Notes under the pieces: generated by a model
Told to the model about the DNA's origin: nothing
Seen by the model: the letters and a program-made list of their open reading frames with translations, nothing else
The model's database searches: none
Source of the DNA: Prochlorococcus marinus str. MIT 0912
GTDB lineage: Bacteria > Cyanobacteriota > Cyanobacteriia > PCC-6307 > Cyanobiaceae
Reading direction: 5' to 3'
Assembly: GCF_027359595.1 (NCBI RefSeq)
Contig: NZ_CP114783.1
Location: 992,001 to 1,056,000 of the forward strand
Length of the DNA stretch: 64,000 bases
Part shown: positions 35,135-45,227 of the stretch, piece after piece
Layout of the letters: every line of letters begins with the position of its first letter
Position numbering within the stretch: position 1 is the first letter of the stretch
Made by a program: the position numbers and the translations under genes

Positions 35135-35383
35135 TTAATTATTTTTAGGTCTAGCTTTTGTAACCCTGATCGCTCTACCCATCCATTCAACATCTTGAAG
35201 GTCATCGATTGCTTTTTGTTCTTGAGTGTCATCGCCCATGTCAACAAAAGCGAAACCTCTTTTTCTTCCAGTTTCCCTTTCCAAGGGCAGCTTACAATTA
35301 GTTACTTCACCATAAGTGCTAAAAACACCAACAATATCTTCGACCTCGGCATCAAATGAAAGATTCCCGATGTAAATAGTCAT
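35135..35383 (-). CDS. RNA-binding protein with single RRM domain
   Basis: The 82-residue product is one RNA recognition motif, with RNP2 I-Y-I-G-N-L at the N-terminus and RNP1 R-G-F-A-F-V-D-M in the middle. It ends shortly after the domain without the usual glycine-rich tail. Such cyanobacterial Rbp proteins bind mRNA and can be involved in cold response or mRNA localisation. Confidence 0.92.
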   Translation of the reverse strand: MTIYIGNLSFDAEVEDIVGVFSTYGEVTNCKLPLERETGRKRGFAFVDMGDDTQEQKAIDDLQDVEWMGRAIRVTKARPKNN

Positions 35384-35579
35384 TAGATAACGGACCTAAG
35401 AAGTAATAATGAATGGTCCGAAAAGGGGAAAACCTCAATAATTTGGCAAATATGCAAAACTTGAAGAAAGCTATTTGGAGAATTCGAAATTTATTCTAGA
35501 TCTTTTTATGCCAAAAAGGTCAAAACCTAAATTTGCTTTATCGTCCTGTAAAATTATCGAATAACATTTTTTTATTTTT

Positions 35580-35756
35580 TTGACTCAAGTAACTGTTGGA
35601 GAAAACGAAGGCATTGAATCTGCACTTCGCCGATTTAAACGTCAAGTTTCCAAAGCGGGCATCTTTGGAGAATTGAAGCGCCTACGTCATCATGAAACTC
35701 CCGTTGAGAAATATAAGCGTAAATTGCAACAAAGACGCAGAAGCAGAAGAAGATAA
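35580..35756 (+). CDS. rpsU: Ribosomal protein bS21
   Basis: The 58-residue product has the S21 pattern (E-S-A-L-R-R-F-K-R, then [18 protein letters not shown]) and a basic tail of Arg repeats. The start is a TTG at 35580; no ATG fits the family N-terminus. S21 lies near the mRNA exit and aids initiation. Confidence 0.93.
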   Translation: MTQVTVGENEGIESALRRFKRQVSKAGIFGELKRLRHHETPVEKYKRKLQQRRRSRRR

Positions 35757-35813
35757 ACAAAATCAAAAAATGTAATCAAATTCAAATTTCAAGACTCTTG
35801 TTAACTTGATTAA

Positions 35814-36038
35814 ATGGAAAGAGAAAACTGTTGGGTTTGGTTTAAAGGGTCCCTCAAAGAAGGAGGATCTTGGAAGGGTGGCTTCACTTACAAAAAAGAT
35901 GAGAATCCAGGTGTAATTATCCAAAACCCAGGATACGTTAAGTGTCGTGTCCCAGATTGGCGTATAAGCACTACTGAGCCCTTAGATAAATATAAAGGGC
36001 CAAATATCCCAACAAATCCAGTTTGGAAAATTTTATAA
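35814..36038 (+). CDS. Small protein of unknown function, 74 residues
   Basis: The product is rich in Trp, Gly and Lys (N-C-W-V-W-F-K-G-S-L, G-G-S-W-K-G-G-F, then V-K-C-R-V-P-D-W-R-I-S), suggesting a compact beta fold. No family was recognised. It follows rpsU by 57 bases and converges on the AbrB-type gene. Confidence 0.6.
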   Translation: MERENCWVWFKGSLKEGGSWKGGFTYKKDENPGVIIQNPGYVKCRVPDWRISTTEPLDKYKGPNIPTNPVWKIL

Positions 36039-36077
36039 ATTATAAATACAGCTTTTAAATAATTATTTACTTTATTT

Positions 36078-36590
36078 CTAATTCGCATTAACAATAGGCG
36101 CCAAATATTTAACTACAGCAGGAGTGATTAATAAAACCGCAATTAATCTAAATGCATGAATAGCTGCTACAGCGGCCCCAACCCCAAGCTCTGCTCCAAC
36201 AAGGCTCATCCCTAGCGTTCCTCCAGGAGCAGAGCCTAGCAAAGCTATTAAAGGATCAACTCCAAATAAACGAACTACTATAAATCCAACGACAAGACCC
36301 GTAAAAATTAGTGTAATGGTAATTAAAATAGCTGGCTTCCAAAGCGTCTGCAACTCTGTAAGAGTCTCCTTATTAATTCCTGTACCAATAACAGTCCCCA
36401 CACCAATTCCAAGTAAAGTTTTTGTACCCAAAGGCCATTGAGCAGGTTCGAATTGACCACTTATGCTTAGAAATCCTGCCGCCAAAATTGATCCAAGAAG
36501 TGGAGCTGCCGGGATGCCGCTTAAAAGCATCAAACTTCCTAAACCAGCTCCACTGAGAATGTATATGATCAAAGTCATTTGAGGATTCAT
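36078..36590 (-). CDS. AbrB-type membrane protein (single duplication unit)
   Basis: The 170-residue product has about five hydrophobic segments and the pattern G-S-A-P-G-G-x-x-x-M-S-L-V-G-A-E-L-G, which marks the AbrB duplication family. These membrane proteins are sometimes annotated as putative ammonia monooxygenase, which is misleading. Full family members carry two such units (about 340 residues), whereas this one has a single copy. Substrate unknown. Confidence 0.8.
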   Translation of the reverse strand: MNPQMTLIIYILSGAGLGSLMLLSGIPAAPLLGSILAAGFLSISGQFEPAQWPLGTKTLLGIGVGTVIGTGINKETLTELQTLWKPAILITITLIFTGLVVGFIVVRLFGVDPLIALLGSAPGGTLGMSLVGAELGVGAAVAAIHAFRLIAVLLITPAVVKYLAPIVNAN

Positions 36591-36877
36591 AATCCAAGCA
36601 TTAAATCTCTATCCTTAGTCTTATCTATTTTTTGTTTTTAAACCAATTGATGAACATCAATTTTAAAAGCATCAAAAACTTTACCTTGCAATTAAATAGT
36701 TATTTATATGCTTGTAAAAAATTATGAAAACGGTCTCTGTAACTAAGTTTTGAGTGTGTTTAGGATGAAATTGAATTCCCTGTCTTTTAACTATTAATCT
36801 AATTTTCAATCAAAAAGGTCAACAAATTGTTAGTGTTTATCTCTGAATGATTACTTTTGCTATCAATAGATTTCCTG

Positions 36878-38491
36878 ATGGATGCAAATTTGACTTCTGA
36901 ATTAAATCTTCATGGACCTAAATCAGAGGTTAAGGTCTTGTATGTCAGGCTGCCTTGTAATCCTATTTTCCCAATTGGACCAATTTATTTAGCTGATCAC
37001 GTTCATAAATGCTTTCCAAAAATCAAACAATCAATTGTAGATTTAGCTTCCTTGCCGATTTTAGATGTCGAAAGAATATTGATAAATAGTATCGAAAATT
37101 TCAAACCCACATTACTAGTATTTTCATGGAGAGATATACAAATTTACGCTCCTGTAGATGGAAGAGGTGGAAATCCATTACAAAATTCATTTGAAGTTTT
37201 TTATGCTCGAAATCCTCTCAAAAAGATTAGAGGTGCTTTAGGTGGTTTTCAACTATTGAAAAGTCATTATGGCGAAATATGGAGGAACCAAAGATTAATT
37301 AAAAAAGGATTAAAGTATGCAAAAAGATACAAGAAAAATGTAGACCTAATAATTGGAGGAGGTGCAGTTAGTGTTTTTTACAATCAATTAAAAAAATCAT
37401 TACCTAAAGGGACTATCATCTCACTTGGAGAAGGAGAACTATTAATAGAAAAGCTAATAAGAAATGAATCAATTTCAGATGAGAGGTGTTTTGTAGTTGG
37501 TGAGTCTCCCAGAGAAAAGCTAATTCATGAGAAACCAAATAATGTAATTAAAACTGCATGTAATTATGACTATATTCAATCTATTTGGCCTCAATTTAAA
37601 TGGTATTTAGATGGTGGTGACTTTTACATTGGAGTTCAAACTAAAAGAGGTTGTCCTCACAACTGCTGTTATTGTATTTATACTGTTATTGAAGGAAAGA
37701 AAGTAAGAATTAATCCAGTAAGCGAGGTTATCAAAGAAATTAAGCAACTTTATAATCTTGGTGTTCGTGGATTCTGGTTTACAGATGCCCAATTCATTCC
37801 CTCTAGAGGACACATTCAAAATGCCAAAGATATTCTCCAAGCTATTTATGATGAAGGGTTGCATGATATTCATTGGGCCGCATATATACGGGCCGACAAT
37901 TTAGATGAAGAATTAGCTGAATTAATGGTTAGAACAGGTATGAGCTATTTCGAAATTGGAATAACATCTGGATCCCAAGAACTTGTAAGAAAAATGAGAA
38001 TGGGATATAACTTAAAAACCGTTTTAAAAAATTGCGAACTTCTAGCAAAAGCAGGCTTTAAAGCTCAGGTTTCAGTAAATTACTCATTCAATGTTATTGA
38101 CGAGCGTCCAGAAACAATAAGACAAACAGTTGCCTATCATAGAGAATTAGAGAAGATTTTTGGGGCTGATATTGTTGAGCCTTCAATATTTTTCATAGGA
38201 CTTCAACCTCATACTTTATTAGAAGAGTATGGACTAAAAAAAGGTTTATTAAAAAAGGGTTATAACCCTATGAGTTTGATGCCCTGGACAGCCCGAAAGC
38301 TACTTTGGAATCCAGAGCCTATGGGCAAAGAATTTGGAAGGGTTTGTTTAGAAGCCTTTGATACAAATCCCAATGATTTCGGGAGAACAGTTATGAAGTT
38401 ATTAGAAAGAGATTATGGAGTTTCATCTTTAAACGAAGCATTAACTGTGGATGCTAAAAACCGTCCCGTTCTTGCAAAAAGTCTTCGTTGA
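36878..38491 (+). CDS. B12-binding-domain radical SAM protein
   Basis: The 537-residue product starts at the ATG at 36878. The N-terminal 190 residues look like a cobalamin-binding Rossmann domain (V-K-V-L-Y-V-R-L, then L-I-I-G-G-G-A-V). The radical SAM core follows with C-P-H-N-C-C-Y-C (Cys at about 259, 263, 266), the iron-sulfur site. The layout is that of BchE-like enzymes. The substrate cannot be deduced; it may be a methyltransferase or cyclase. The last 79 bases overlap the convergent CPBP gene. Confidence 0.85.
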   Translation: MDANLTSELNLHGPKSEVKVLYVRLPCNPIFPIGPIYLADHVHKCFPKIKQSIVDLASLPILDVERILINSIENFKPTLLVFSWRDIQIYAPVDGRGGNPLQNSFEVFYARNPLKKIRGALGGFQLLKSHYGEIWRNQRLIKKGLKYAKRYKKNVDLIIGGGAVSVFYNQLKKSLPKGTIISLGEGELLIEKLIRNESISDERCFVVGESPREKLIHEKPNNVIKTACNYDYIQSIWPQFKWYLDGGDFYIGVQTKRGCPHNCCYCIYTVIEGKKVRINPVSEVIKEIKQLYNLGVRGFWFTDAQFIPSRGHIQNAKDILQAIYDEGLHDIHWAAYIRADNLDEELAELMVRTGMSYFEIGITSGSQELVRKMRMGYNLKTVLKNCELLAKAGFKAQVSVNYSFNVIDERPETIRQTVAYHRELEKIFGADIVEPSIFFIGLQPHTLLEEYGLKKGLLKKGYNPMSLMPWTARKLLWNPEPMGKEFGRVCLEAFDTNPNDFGRTVMKLLERDYGVSSLNEALTVDAKNRPVLAKSLR

Positions 38492-39276
38492 AAAAATATC
38501 GTAATTAATAAAATTGTTATACCAAAAATACTCCCAATTGGATTTACCATTTCTTTACTTGGTCCTAATAAAAAATAAGGAGTATCAATTGAAAAAACAA
38601 GCATTCCCGAGTCAATAAGATACCAAATCCCAACCAATCCACCGTGTAAACCAATACAACCCCATAACGAACCTCTATCAATAGTTCTTCTTAAAGTTAA
38701 AACTAATCCAAAAAGAAATAGACCAGTAAAAAAGGGAATTAAAGCTAATAAACCGATATCAGATCTGTAATGGGCAAGACTAAAAATTATAGATTGAATA
38801 ATAATCCCTCTTCTCAAACCGAACAAAAGCACCATTTCCTCCATTAACCAGCCTCGAAAAACTATCTCTTCAGCAACAACAATGCCCACTATCAATAATA
38901 TTGCATTTAATAATTCAGTAAATTTGATATTGTCAAATCTATCAACCCAGCCGCATAAGAAAAAAACCAGAACCAGAATAGATAAAAGAAGAAATGAAAA
39001 TATGAATCCACTAAAAAATATATTTAATGCTTGAAATTTATTTTTAAAATCTAATCCAATTGATACCCATAGATTATTAGTTTTCCATCTAATATGTCCC
39101 CAACTAGGTAGGATGCATAAAAACAATATGTATGTTATTATTGTACCTATAATACTTAAACTGCTTGAACTAATATCTCGATTAAATAAGTAAACAAAAT
39201 GACTAATAATCCATCCAAAAGGATATAAAAACAAAAAAAGAGTAATAGTTGGCACCCATTGCACTTTTTGGTGCAA
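38413..39276 (-). CDS. CPBP family intramembrane metalloprotease
   Basis: The 287-residue product has about eight hydrophobic segments and the family motif E-E-I-V-F-R-G-W, a second motif with F-S-L-A-H-Y, and a late His region. These supply the Glu and His catalytic residues of CAAX/Abi proteases. The start is a TTG at 39276, and the frame stays open upstream toward clpS, so the N-terminus may be longer. The final 79 bases lie antisense to the end of the radical SAM gene. Confidence 0.8.
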   Translation of the reverse strand: MHQKVQWVPTITLFLFLYPFGWIISHFVYLFNRDISSSSLSIIGTIITYILFLCILPSWGHIRWKTNNLWVSIGLDFKNKFQALNIFFSGFIFSFLLLSILVLVFFLCGWVDRFDNIKFTELLNAILLIVGIVVAEEIVFRGWLMEEMVLLFGLRRGIIIQSIIFSLAHYRSDIGLLALIPFFTGLFLFGLVLTLRRTIDRGSLWGCIGLHGGLVGIWYLIDSGMLVFSIDTPYFLLGPSKEMVNPIGSIFGITILLITIFFQRRLFARTGRFLASTVNASFKDETP

Positions 39277-39308
39277 CCATCTATTCCAAAAGTTGTTGAT
39301 AAATGATT

Positions 39309-39617
39309 TCAGCTTTCTAATTCTATTGTACTTGTTAGGCCTTTAGCCTTTAAAGATTCAGAGTAAAATTCGGCAGGTTCTAAGTCACAAGTTATAACAA
39401 GTCCAACACCATTATTATGTGTTTCTAACATAATATTTAAAGCATCCTGTTCACTTAATTGTGGAACTACCTGCCTTAGAGTATCAACTACATAATCCAT
39501 AGTATTAACGGGATCATTATGAAGTAAAACCTTATATTTGGGAGATAATTTTCTAACTCGCTGAACTTCCCTATCAATAACAGCCGTTTCTCCATCAGTT
39601 TGATTTACAGAGTCAAC
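39309..39617 (-). CDS. clpS: ATP-dependent Clp protease adaptor ClpS
   Basis: ClpS delivers N-degron substrates to the Clp protease. It has Y-K-V-L-L-H-N-D-P-V-N-T-M-D-Y-V-V-D and V-V-P-Q-L-S-E-Q-D-A, with the acidic N-degron pocket. I start at the ATG at 39617 (102 residues, usual length about 100); an in-frame start at 39668 would add 17 hydrophobic-leaning residues. It follows dapL on the same strand. Confidence 0.92.
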   Translation of the reverse strand, partial: VDSVNQTDGETAVIDREVQRVRKLSPKYKVLLHNDPVNTMDYVVDTLRQVVPQLSEQDALNIMLETHNNGVGLVITCDLEPAEFYSESLKAKGLTSTIELES

Positions 39618-39679
39618 CATAATTAAGCTGGCAGGGTGAATAGCACTCTTCAAGAAGGAACTTACCATGAGATTACGCC

Positions 39680-40903
39680 TTAAAGTTTTAATATCCTTTG
39701 CATAGCTGTTTCAACATTTTTTCTACTATTGAAGGCAGATAATCTAAAATAGCCCTCTCCGGCAGCACCAAAGCCACTTCCTGGAGTGCCAACAACATTA
39801 ACGTTTTCAAGCAAGAAATCAAAGAAATCCCATGAGCTTAGGTTGTTCGGTGTTTTTATCCATGCATAAGGGGCATTGGTCGCGCCAAAAACATCAAATC
39901 CTGCATCAGTCAAACTTGATTTAATGATTTGAGCATTATCCATATAGAAACTTACCAATTTTTTGATTTGTTTCTGCCCTTCTTCAGAGTAAACAGCTTC
40001 CGCTCCCCTCTGGACCACATAACTTACACCATTAAATTTAGTACTTTGTCGACGATTCCATAAGGACCACAAATCAACTTCTTCAGCGCCTGCTTTGCCT
40101 TTTAAAGACTTGGGAATAACTGTGAAAGCACATCTTGTTCCAGTGAAACCTGCATTTTTTGAAAAAGAGCGGAACTCAATAGCACAATCTTTTGATCCCT
40201 CAATTTCAAAAATCGAATGTGGAATAGAATCATCTTTAATGAAAGCCTCATAAGCGGCATCAAAAAGAATCAAAGAATTATTTTCTTTTGCATATTTAAC
40301 CCAAGAAACTAATTGCTCTCTAGTTGCTACTGCACCAGTTGGATTATTAGGAAAACAAAGATAAATTAAATCAAATCTTTCTTTTGGTATTGCTGCTTCA
40401 AATCCATTCTCTGAATTAATTGGGATATAACCTAAACCTTTATATTCTCCAGCTGAGTTAATGTCTCCTGTTCTGCCTGTCATCACATTGGTATCAACGT
40501 ATACAGGATAAACAGGGTCAGTTACAGCTATTTTATTAGCCTTTCCAAGAATATCTAAAATATTACTGCTATCGCATTTCGATCCATCTGAAACAAAAAT
40601 TTCTTCTGGAGAAATCTCGCAACCACGAGATAAATAATCATTTTTAGCAATGCTCTCACGAAGCCATTGATATCCTTGTTCAGGGCCATAGCCCTTAAAG
40701 CCATTCTCTGTCCCCATTTCATCAATAGCCGCCTTCATAGCAGAACGACAAGCCAAAGGAAGAGGTTCAGTAACATCACCGATTCCTAGGCGGATCAAAT
40801 TAGCATTTGGGTTCTTATAACTAAAGTCTTTAATTCTTCTAGAGATCTCTGGAAAAAGATAACCTGCTTTTAATTTCAGGTAATCAGCATTAACTTGTAC
40901 CAC
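39680..40903 (-). CDS. dapL: LL-diaminopimelate aminotransferase
   Basis: DapL converts tetrahydrodipicolinate directly to LL-diaminopimelate in lysine and peptidoglycan synthesis, the route used by cyanobacteria and plants. The 407-residue class I aminotransferase shows [23 protein letters not shown] and the PLP lysine in [13 protein letters not shown]. It starts at a GTG. Confidence 0.97.
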   Translation of the reverse strand: MVQVNADYLKLKAGYLFPEISRRIKDFSYKNPNANLIRLGIGDVTEPLPLACRSAMKAAIDEMGTENGFKGYGPEQGYQWLRESIAKNDYLSRGCEISPEEIFVSDGSKCDSSNILDILGKANKIAVTDPVYPVYVDTNVMTGRTGDINSAGEYKGLGYIPINSENGFEAAIPKERFDLIYLCFPNNPTGAVATREQLVSWVKYAKENNSLILFDAAYEAFIKDDSIPHSIFEIEGSKDCAIEFRSFSKNAGFTGTRCAFTVIPKSLKGKAGAEEVDLWSLWNRRQSTKFNGVSYVVQRGAEAVYSEEGQKQIKKLVSFYMDNAQIIKSSLTDAGFDVFGATNAPYAWIKTPNNLSSWDFFDFLLENVNVVGTPGSGFGAAGEGYFRLSAFNSRKNVETAMQRILKL

Positions 40904-41292
40904 TTGAAAATCGCCAAGATTTATTTCAAGGATAATCCCTTAAACACCTTCAATTATTCAAAATTTGATGATTACGTAATTAAGAATTAATTTTTTAATG
41001 GTAACTCAACCTGAAAGTAATGATCTTAAAATGATCCTGTGTTAATATAATGGAAGAACTAAGAAAAGGGTTTAAGCACCTAATGTTCTTAATTAACGTC
41101 AGTTTTTCTTAAAGGGACACCTAGATTAAACGTTGGCAAATCCAACGATTCAACCGGACTATATTTAATTCCAATTCCGAACAGTATTCAAAAATCTCTT
41201 TAAGTTTGTTTGGCGTTAAAAATTTCCAAAAGTTCTATTTGCAGTTTTTCTGCTAATCAATTTTTAATAGCTTAAAAAGCTCAACATTGTAT
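40904..41292 (+). promoter_or_regulatory. Promoter and long 5' UTR of rne
   Basis: A consensus -10 TATAAT lies at 41046-41051 with no convincing -35. It would give a 5' UTR of about 235 bases. This holds a perfect hairpin CGTTGG-CAAAT-CCAACG (41131-41147) and a U-rich stretch before the start codon. RNase E mRNAs commonly have long leaders through which the enzyme controls its own mRNA, so a similar role is likely here. Two short ATG frames (15 and 20 codons) in the region have no support. Confidence 0.6.
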
Positions 41293-43215
41293 ATGCCCCA
41301 GCGAATTGTTATTGCTGAGCATTTGCGAATTGCCGCTCTGCTCACTGATGAGAGAATAGATGAATTAATAGTGGCTCAAGGTAGCTACCAAATCGGAGAT
41401 ATTTTCTTAGGAACAGTTGAAAATGTTCTTCCAGGAATAGATGCTGCTTTTGTGAATATTGGAGAAAGTGAAAAAAATGGCTTTATTCATGTCAATGATT
41501 TAGGTCCACTTAGATTAAAAAAAGGAACTGCAGGAATAACAGAGTTACTTGAACCAAAGCAAAAGGTTTTAGTTCAAGTAATGAAAGAGCCTACGGGTTC
41601 AAAGGGACCTAGATTAACTGGAAACATTGCTCTTCCTGGTAGATATCTCGTACTCCAGCCTTATGGACAAGGTGTAAATATTTCTAGAAGAATAGGAACA
41701 GAGAGTGAGAGGAATCGACTTAGAGCTTTAGGGGTATTAGTTAAGCCTACAAGCACAGGGCTATTAATAAGGACAGAAGCAGAAGATATTGCTGAAGAAT
41801 TTTTAATTGATGATCTTGAAAATCTTCTTAAACAATGGGAACTTATTTTACAAGCATCTGAAACTTGTACTCCGCCAATTCTTTTAAATAGAGATGAAGA
41901 CTTTATCCATAGAATTCTTAGAGATCATATCGGTCAAAATGTTACTCAGATTGTTGTAGATAATACTGAAGCAATTGGCCGAGTCAAAAGTTTCCTTGGC
42001 AAGAATAGCAAGGAATTAGCAATAGAATTACATAGTGATTCGCAAAACATATTAGAAAAATATAGAGTAATTACTGCAATTAATGATGCGTTAAAACCAA
42101 GGGTAGATCTACCTTCTGGTGGTTATATAATAATTGAGCCAACAGAGGCATTGACAGTAATTGATGTCAACTCAGGTTCTTTTACACGATCTTCAAATTC
42201 TAGAGAAACAGTTTTATGGACTAATTGTGAAGCCGCTATTGAAATAGCAAGACAATTAAAATTAAGGAATATTGGCGGGGTAATTATTATTGATTTCATA
42301 GATATGGATACAAAAAGAGACCAACTTCAATTATTAGAACATTTCACATCTGGTATTAATGGAGACTCAGCGCGACCACAAATTGCTTCACTTACAGAAC
42401 TTGGTCTTGTTGAGCTAACTAGAAAAAGACAAGGTCAAAATATATATGAATTATTTGGGAAAAATTCTCCTAATTCCCAAAGTCAAAGTAATCTTCAAAA
42501 TATTACTATTCAAGATATAAATCCAACAAACTCATCTGAAGTTGGAGTAATTAATTCAACTTTAATCTTAGGGGAGGAAATACAATCATTCCAAGAGAAT
42601 AATAAAAAAAATAAGCGTATAAATAAAATAAAAGATATAGAAGCAAACATAATTAATGATGAGTATAAATCATCTATAGATAATTCTAAATCTATATCCA
42701 CAGAAACAAATGGAGAAGATATTCCTAAAGAGAATAATCATAAAAAGCAAGAGAATATAGTAATAGATATAAGTATGAGTGAGAACGAAGAGATGGTTTA
42801 TAGCTCAATGGGATTAGATCCTATTCTACTTTTAGAGGAACCTCCACTTTCTGAAAACTACACCGTGAACATAATTAGGCCTGGAGCCGAAGCAAGTGAG
42901 GAAAATAAGAATGCAATAATTGAGGAAGCTCAACAAAATTTACTAATTAATTCCAATACCAAAAACAAAAAGAATCATATAGATATAATTCGTCTTAAAA
43001 ATGACACTCCTATTGAGCAAAAGCCAACCAATCCTGAAGAAGCCGAGAATGTCGAGAAAGAAAATACCAATGTAGATCTAGATGCAGATACAAATGAATT
43101 AATAAGTATTGAAAACAATCCAATTAATGAAAAGAATGAATTAAGTTCTAATGAATCTCAAGAAGTTAATGATGATCCAAGACGAAAAAGAAGGAGATCG
43201 TCCGCTTCTTCTTAA
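41293..43215 (+). CDS. rne: Ribonuclease E/G
   Basis: The 640-residue product has the S1 domain ([24 protein letters not shown]), the DNase I-like catalytic domain with I-D-V-N-S-G-S-F (catalytic Asp) and I-I-D-F-I-D-M, and L-V-E-L-T-R-K-R. The zinc-link Cys-Pro-x-Cys expected next reads S392-P-N-S395. A long disordered tail follows. It ends [11 protein letters not shown], like the Arg-rich PNPase-binding nonapeptide described for cyanobacterial RNase E. The ATG at 41293 follows a TTG two codons upstream. rnhB follows after 2 bases. Confidence 0.95.
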   Translation: MPQRIVIAEHLRIAALLTDERIDELIVAQGSYQIGDIFLGTVENVLPGIDAAFVNIGESEKNGFIHVNDLGPLRLKKGTAGITELLEPKQKVLVQVMKEPTGSKGPRLTGNIALPGRYLVLQPYGQGVNISRRIGTESERNRLRALGVLVKPTSTGLLIRTEAEDIAEEFLIDDLENLLKQWELILQASETCTPPILLNRDEDFIHRILRDHIGQNVTQIVVDNTEAIGRVKSFLGKNSKELAIELHSDSQNILEKYRVITAINDALKPRVDLPSGGYIIIEPTEALTVIDVNSGSFTRSSNSRETVLWTNCEAAIEIARQLKLRNIGGVIIIDFIDMDTKRDQLQLLEHFTSGINGDSARPQIASLTELGLVELTRKRQGQNIYELFGKNSPNSQSQSNLQNITIQDINPTNSSEVGVINSTLILGEEIQSFQENNKKNKRINKIKDIEANIINDEYKSSIDNSKSISTETNGEDIPKENNHKKQENIVIDISMSENEEMVYSSMGLDPILLLEEPPLSENYTVNIIRPGAEASEENKNAIIEEAQQNLLINSNTKNKKNHIDIIRLKNDTPIEQKPTNPEEAENVEKENTNVDLDADTNELISIENNPINEKNELSSNESQEVNDDPRRKRRRSSASS

Positions 43216-43217
43216 AC

Positions 43218-43805
43218 ATGGAAGCTAAAAAACAATTGATTGCAGGAATTGATGAAGTAGGAAAAGGTTGTTTATTTGGCCCAGTTTTAGCTGGAGCTGT
43301 AATTTTAAGCGAAGAGAACGAAAGAAATCTATTAAGTCATGGTTTAAAAGACAGTAAAAAATTAAGCCACCGTCAAAGACATAACTTAGTTCCTTTGATA
43401 AAAAAAAACTCAACCTCTTGGGCGCTAGGCCAGGCCTCAGCAAGAGAAATTGACAGTATTGGTATCCGAGCGGCTACTGAAAAAGCAATGCTAAGGGCAT
43501 TACAAAAATTTCCATCTCCACCAGACTTAATTCTTGTTGATGGCATATTACCCATTCGCTTGTGGCCAGGGAAACAAAAGACACAAGTTCGAGGTGAAAG
43601 TCATTTCGCCTCAATTGCTGCTGCAAGTGTTCTCGCAAAAGAAACAAGAGATGAACTAATGAAACGACTATCTCTTACATTCAGTCTTTATGGACTAGAT
43701 AAAAACAAGGGATATGGAACTGATGTTCATAGAACAAACTTAATCAAAGCAGGTCCAACAAAACTCCATCGAAAAAGTTTTCTCTCCAAATTGAAAGTCG
43801 ATTAA
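43218..43805 (+). CDS. rnhB: Ribonuclease HII
   Basis: RnhB removes ribonucleotides from DNA and RNA-DNA hybrids. The 195-residue product has [10 protein letters not shown] with the Asp-Glu pair, D-S-K-K-L, I-L-V-D-G and K-G-Y-G-T-x-x-H. It is 2 bases after rne and likely co-transcribed. Confidence 0.95.
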   Translation: MEAKKQLIAGIDEVGKGCLFGPVLAGAVILSEENERNLLSHGLKDSKKLSHRQRHNLVPLIKKNSTSWALGQASAREIDSIGIRAATEKAMLRALQKFPSPPDLILVDGILPIRLWPGKQKTQVRGESHFASIAAASVLAKETRDELMKRLSLTFSLYGLDKNKGYGTDVHRTNLIKAGPTKLHRKSFLSKLKVD

Positions 43806-43826
43806 TGATTAATATTTATTGTGTAA

Positions 43827-44339
43827 CTAATTTTCTTTGCACCAATTATTGAAATCAACAATTAGCTGCTTCTCAACCCTTGACTTAATTCCTAACAAAA
43901 TTCCATTTAATATTGATTGCCCAGTTGACTCGAGCATTTTGGGAGGAATTAATCTCAACAATTGAGGCTGACTGACTGTTACACCCAAAAGCGCTTCACC
44001 TTCAAGACCTGAGGGTTTTGCCTCCAAAAGCGCATCTAAGGTTAAATCAAAATCTTCAACGAATCCCAATCCATCCAAGTGACTTTCCGTAACATACATT
44101 CTGATTTTTCTTTCAGTATTTTCCACACCTATTGATACAACTGGATTTATTTGAAGCTGAAAAACCTTAAAACTAGTGACTTCGTACTTAAAGCTTCCTG
44201 GCCCCAAAGGAGTCAATTTTTTAGGATCAAGCATTGCTCCTACAACTCTTTCCTGTTGTAGGAGATAATCAGGTAGTTGCTCCTGATTATCTTGAACAAC
44301 TAGATCAATTCTTTGTCGTGCTGTAAAGGCAAGAGACAT
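43827..44339 (-). CDS. DUF1997 family protein
   Basis: The 170-residue product from the ATG at 44339 shows F-T-A-R-Q-R-I-D-L-V-V near the N-terminus, L-L-Q-Q-E-R-V-V-G-A-M-L-D-P and repeated beta strands, matching the cyanobacterial and plant DUF1997 family. An upstream ATG at 44402 would overlap divergent pheA, so the downstream start is preferred. Function is unknown. Confidence 0.75.
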   Translation of the reverse strand: MSLAFTARQRIDLVVQDNQEQLPDYLLQQERVVGAMLDPKKLTPLGPGSFKYEVTSFKVFQLQINPVVSIGVENTERKIRMYVTESHLDGLGFVEDFDLTLDALLEAKPSGLEGEALLGVTVSQPQLLRLIPPKMLESTGQSILNGILLGIKSRVEKQLIVDFNNWCKEN

Positions 44340-44395
44340 TTTCCAAAACTTGCTCAGTTTGATCTTATCGGCATTTACCCCTTTTTTTTTATCTA

Positions 44396-45226
44396 ATGTC
44401 AACTCGAGTGGCCTATCTAGGGCCTAAAGGAACATACGCTGAAAAGGCTGCAAAAGCTCTAGCAGCCTTGGAAAAGCTTGACTCACCAGAGTTCTCTCCA
44501 TGCAAAGGTTTAATGTCTGTGGTAGATAATCTTGCAAAAAATCTTTGTGAAGCAGCCGTTGTACCCATTGAAAATTCAGTAGAAGGCGGTGTTACAACAA
44601 CATTAGATTCACTATGGAGACATAAAAATTTATTTATTCATAGAGCCCTAGTACTCCCTATAAAACACTCATTAATGAGCAGCGGATCAATATCAACGAT
44701 TTCAGAGGTCCTTTCCCATCCGCAGGCTATAGCTCAATGCAGCCAGTGGTTAAACGATAATATTCCCAATGCAGTTCATTTACCAACTAATTCAACAGCA
44801 GAAGCGATAAGAATGGTAGAAGGGAGCACATTTAGAGCAGCGATAGGTTCTAAAGATGCCAATGAAAAACTGAATATTCTGGCTTATCCAATTAATGATA
44901 TTGAGGGGAATTGCACTAGATTCGTTCTTTTAAGTAAGAACAATAATAAAGTAGATGGAAACAAAGCAAGTATGGCCTTTTCACTTAAGTCTAATAGTCC
45001 TGGTTCATTACTAAAAGCATTGAATTGCATCGCGAACCTTGGCCTAAATATGAGCAGAATTGAATCTCGTCCTTCTAAAAGAGAACTGGGTGAATATGTC
45101 TTTTTTATAGATCTAGATTTAACTAATAATAATAATAAAGATTTTGAAAATATTACTGAAAAGTTATCTCCCCTTTGCAATCAAATAATTAATTTTGGAT
45201 GCTATTTTGGGTCGGAAGTAGAATAA
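44396..45226 (+). CDS. pheA: Prephenate dehydratase
   Basis: PheA converts prephenate to phenylpyruvate in phenylalanine synthesis. The 276-residue monofunctional enzyme has A-Y-L-G-P-K-G-T-Y-A-E, P-I-E-N-S-V-E-G-G-V and a T-R-F motif (G-N-C-T-R-F-V). The C-terminal ACT domain contains P-G-S-L-L-K-A-L and I-E-S-R-P, the site of phenylalanine feedback. There is no chorismate mutase domain. It ends 1 base before the convergent methyltransferase gene. Confidence 0.96.
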   Translation: MSTRVAYLGPKGTYAEKAAKALAALEKLDSPEFSPCKGLMSVVDNLAKNLCEAAVVPIENSVEGGVTTTLDSLWRHKNLFIHRALVLPIKHSLMSSGSISTISEVLSHPQAIAQCSQWLNDNIPNAVHLPTNSTAEAIRMVEGSTFRAAIGSKDANEKLNILAYPINDIEGNCTRFVLLSKNNNKVDGNKASMAFSLKSNSPGSLLKALNCIANLGLNMSRIESRPSKRELGEYVFFIDLDLTNNNNKDFENITEKLSPLCNQIINFGCYFGSEVE

Positions 45227-45227
45227 A

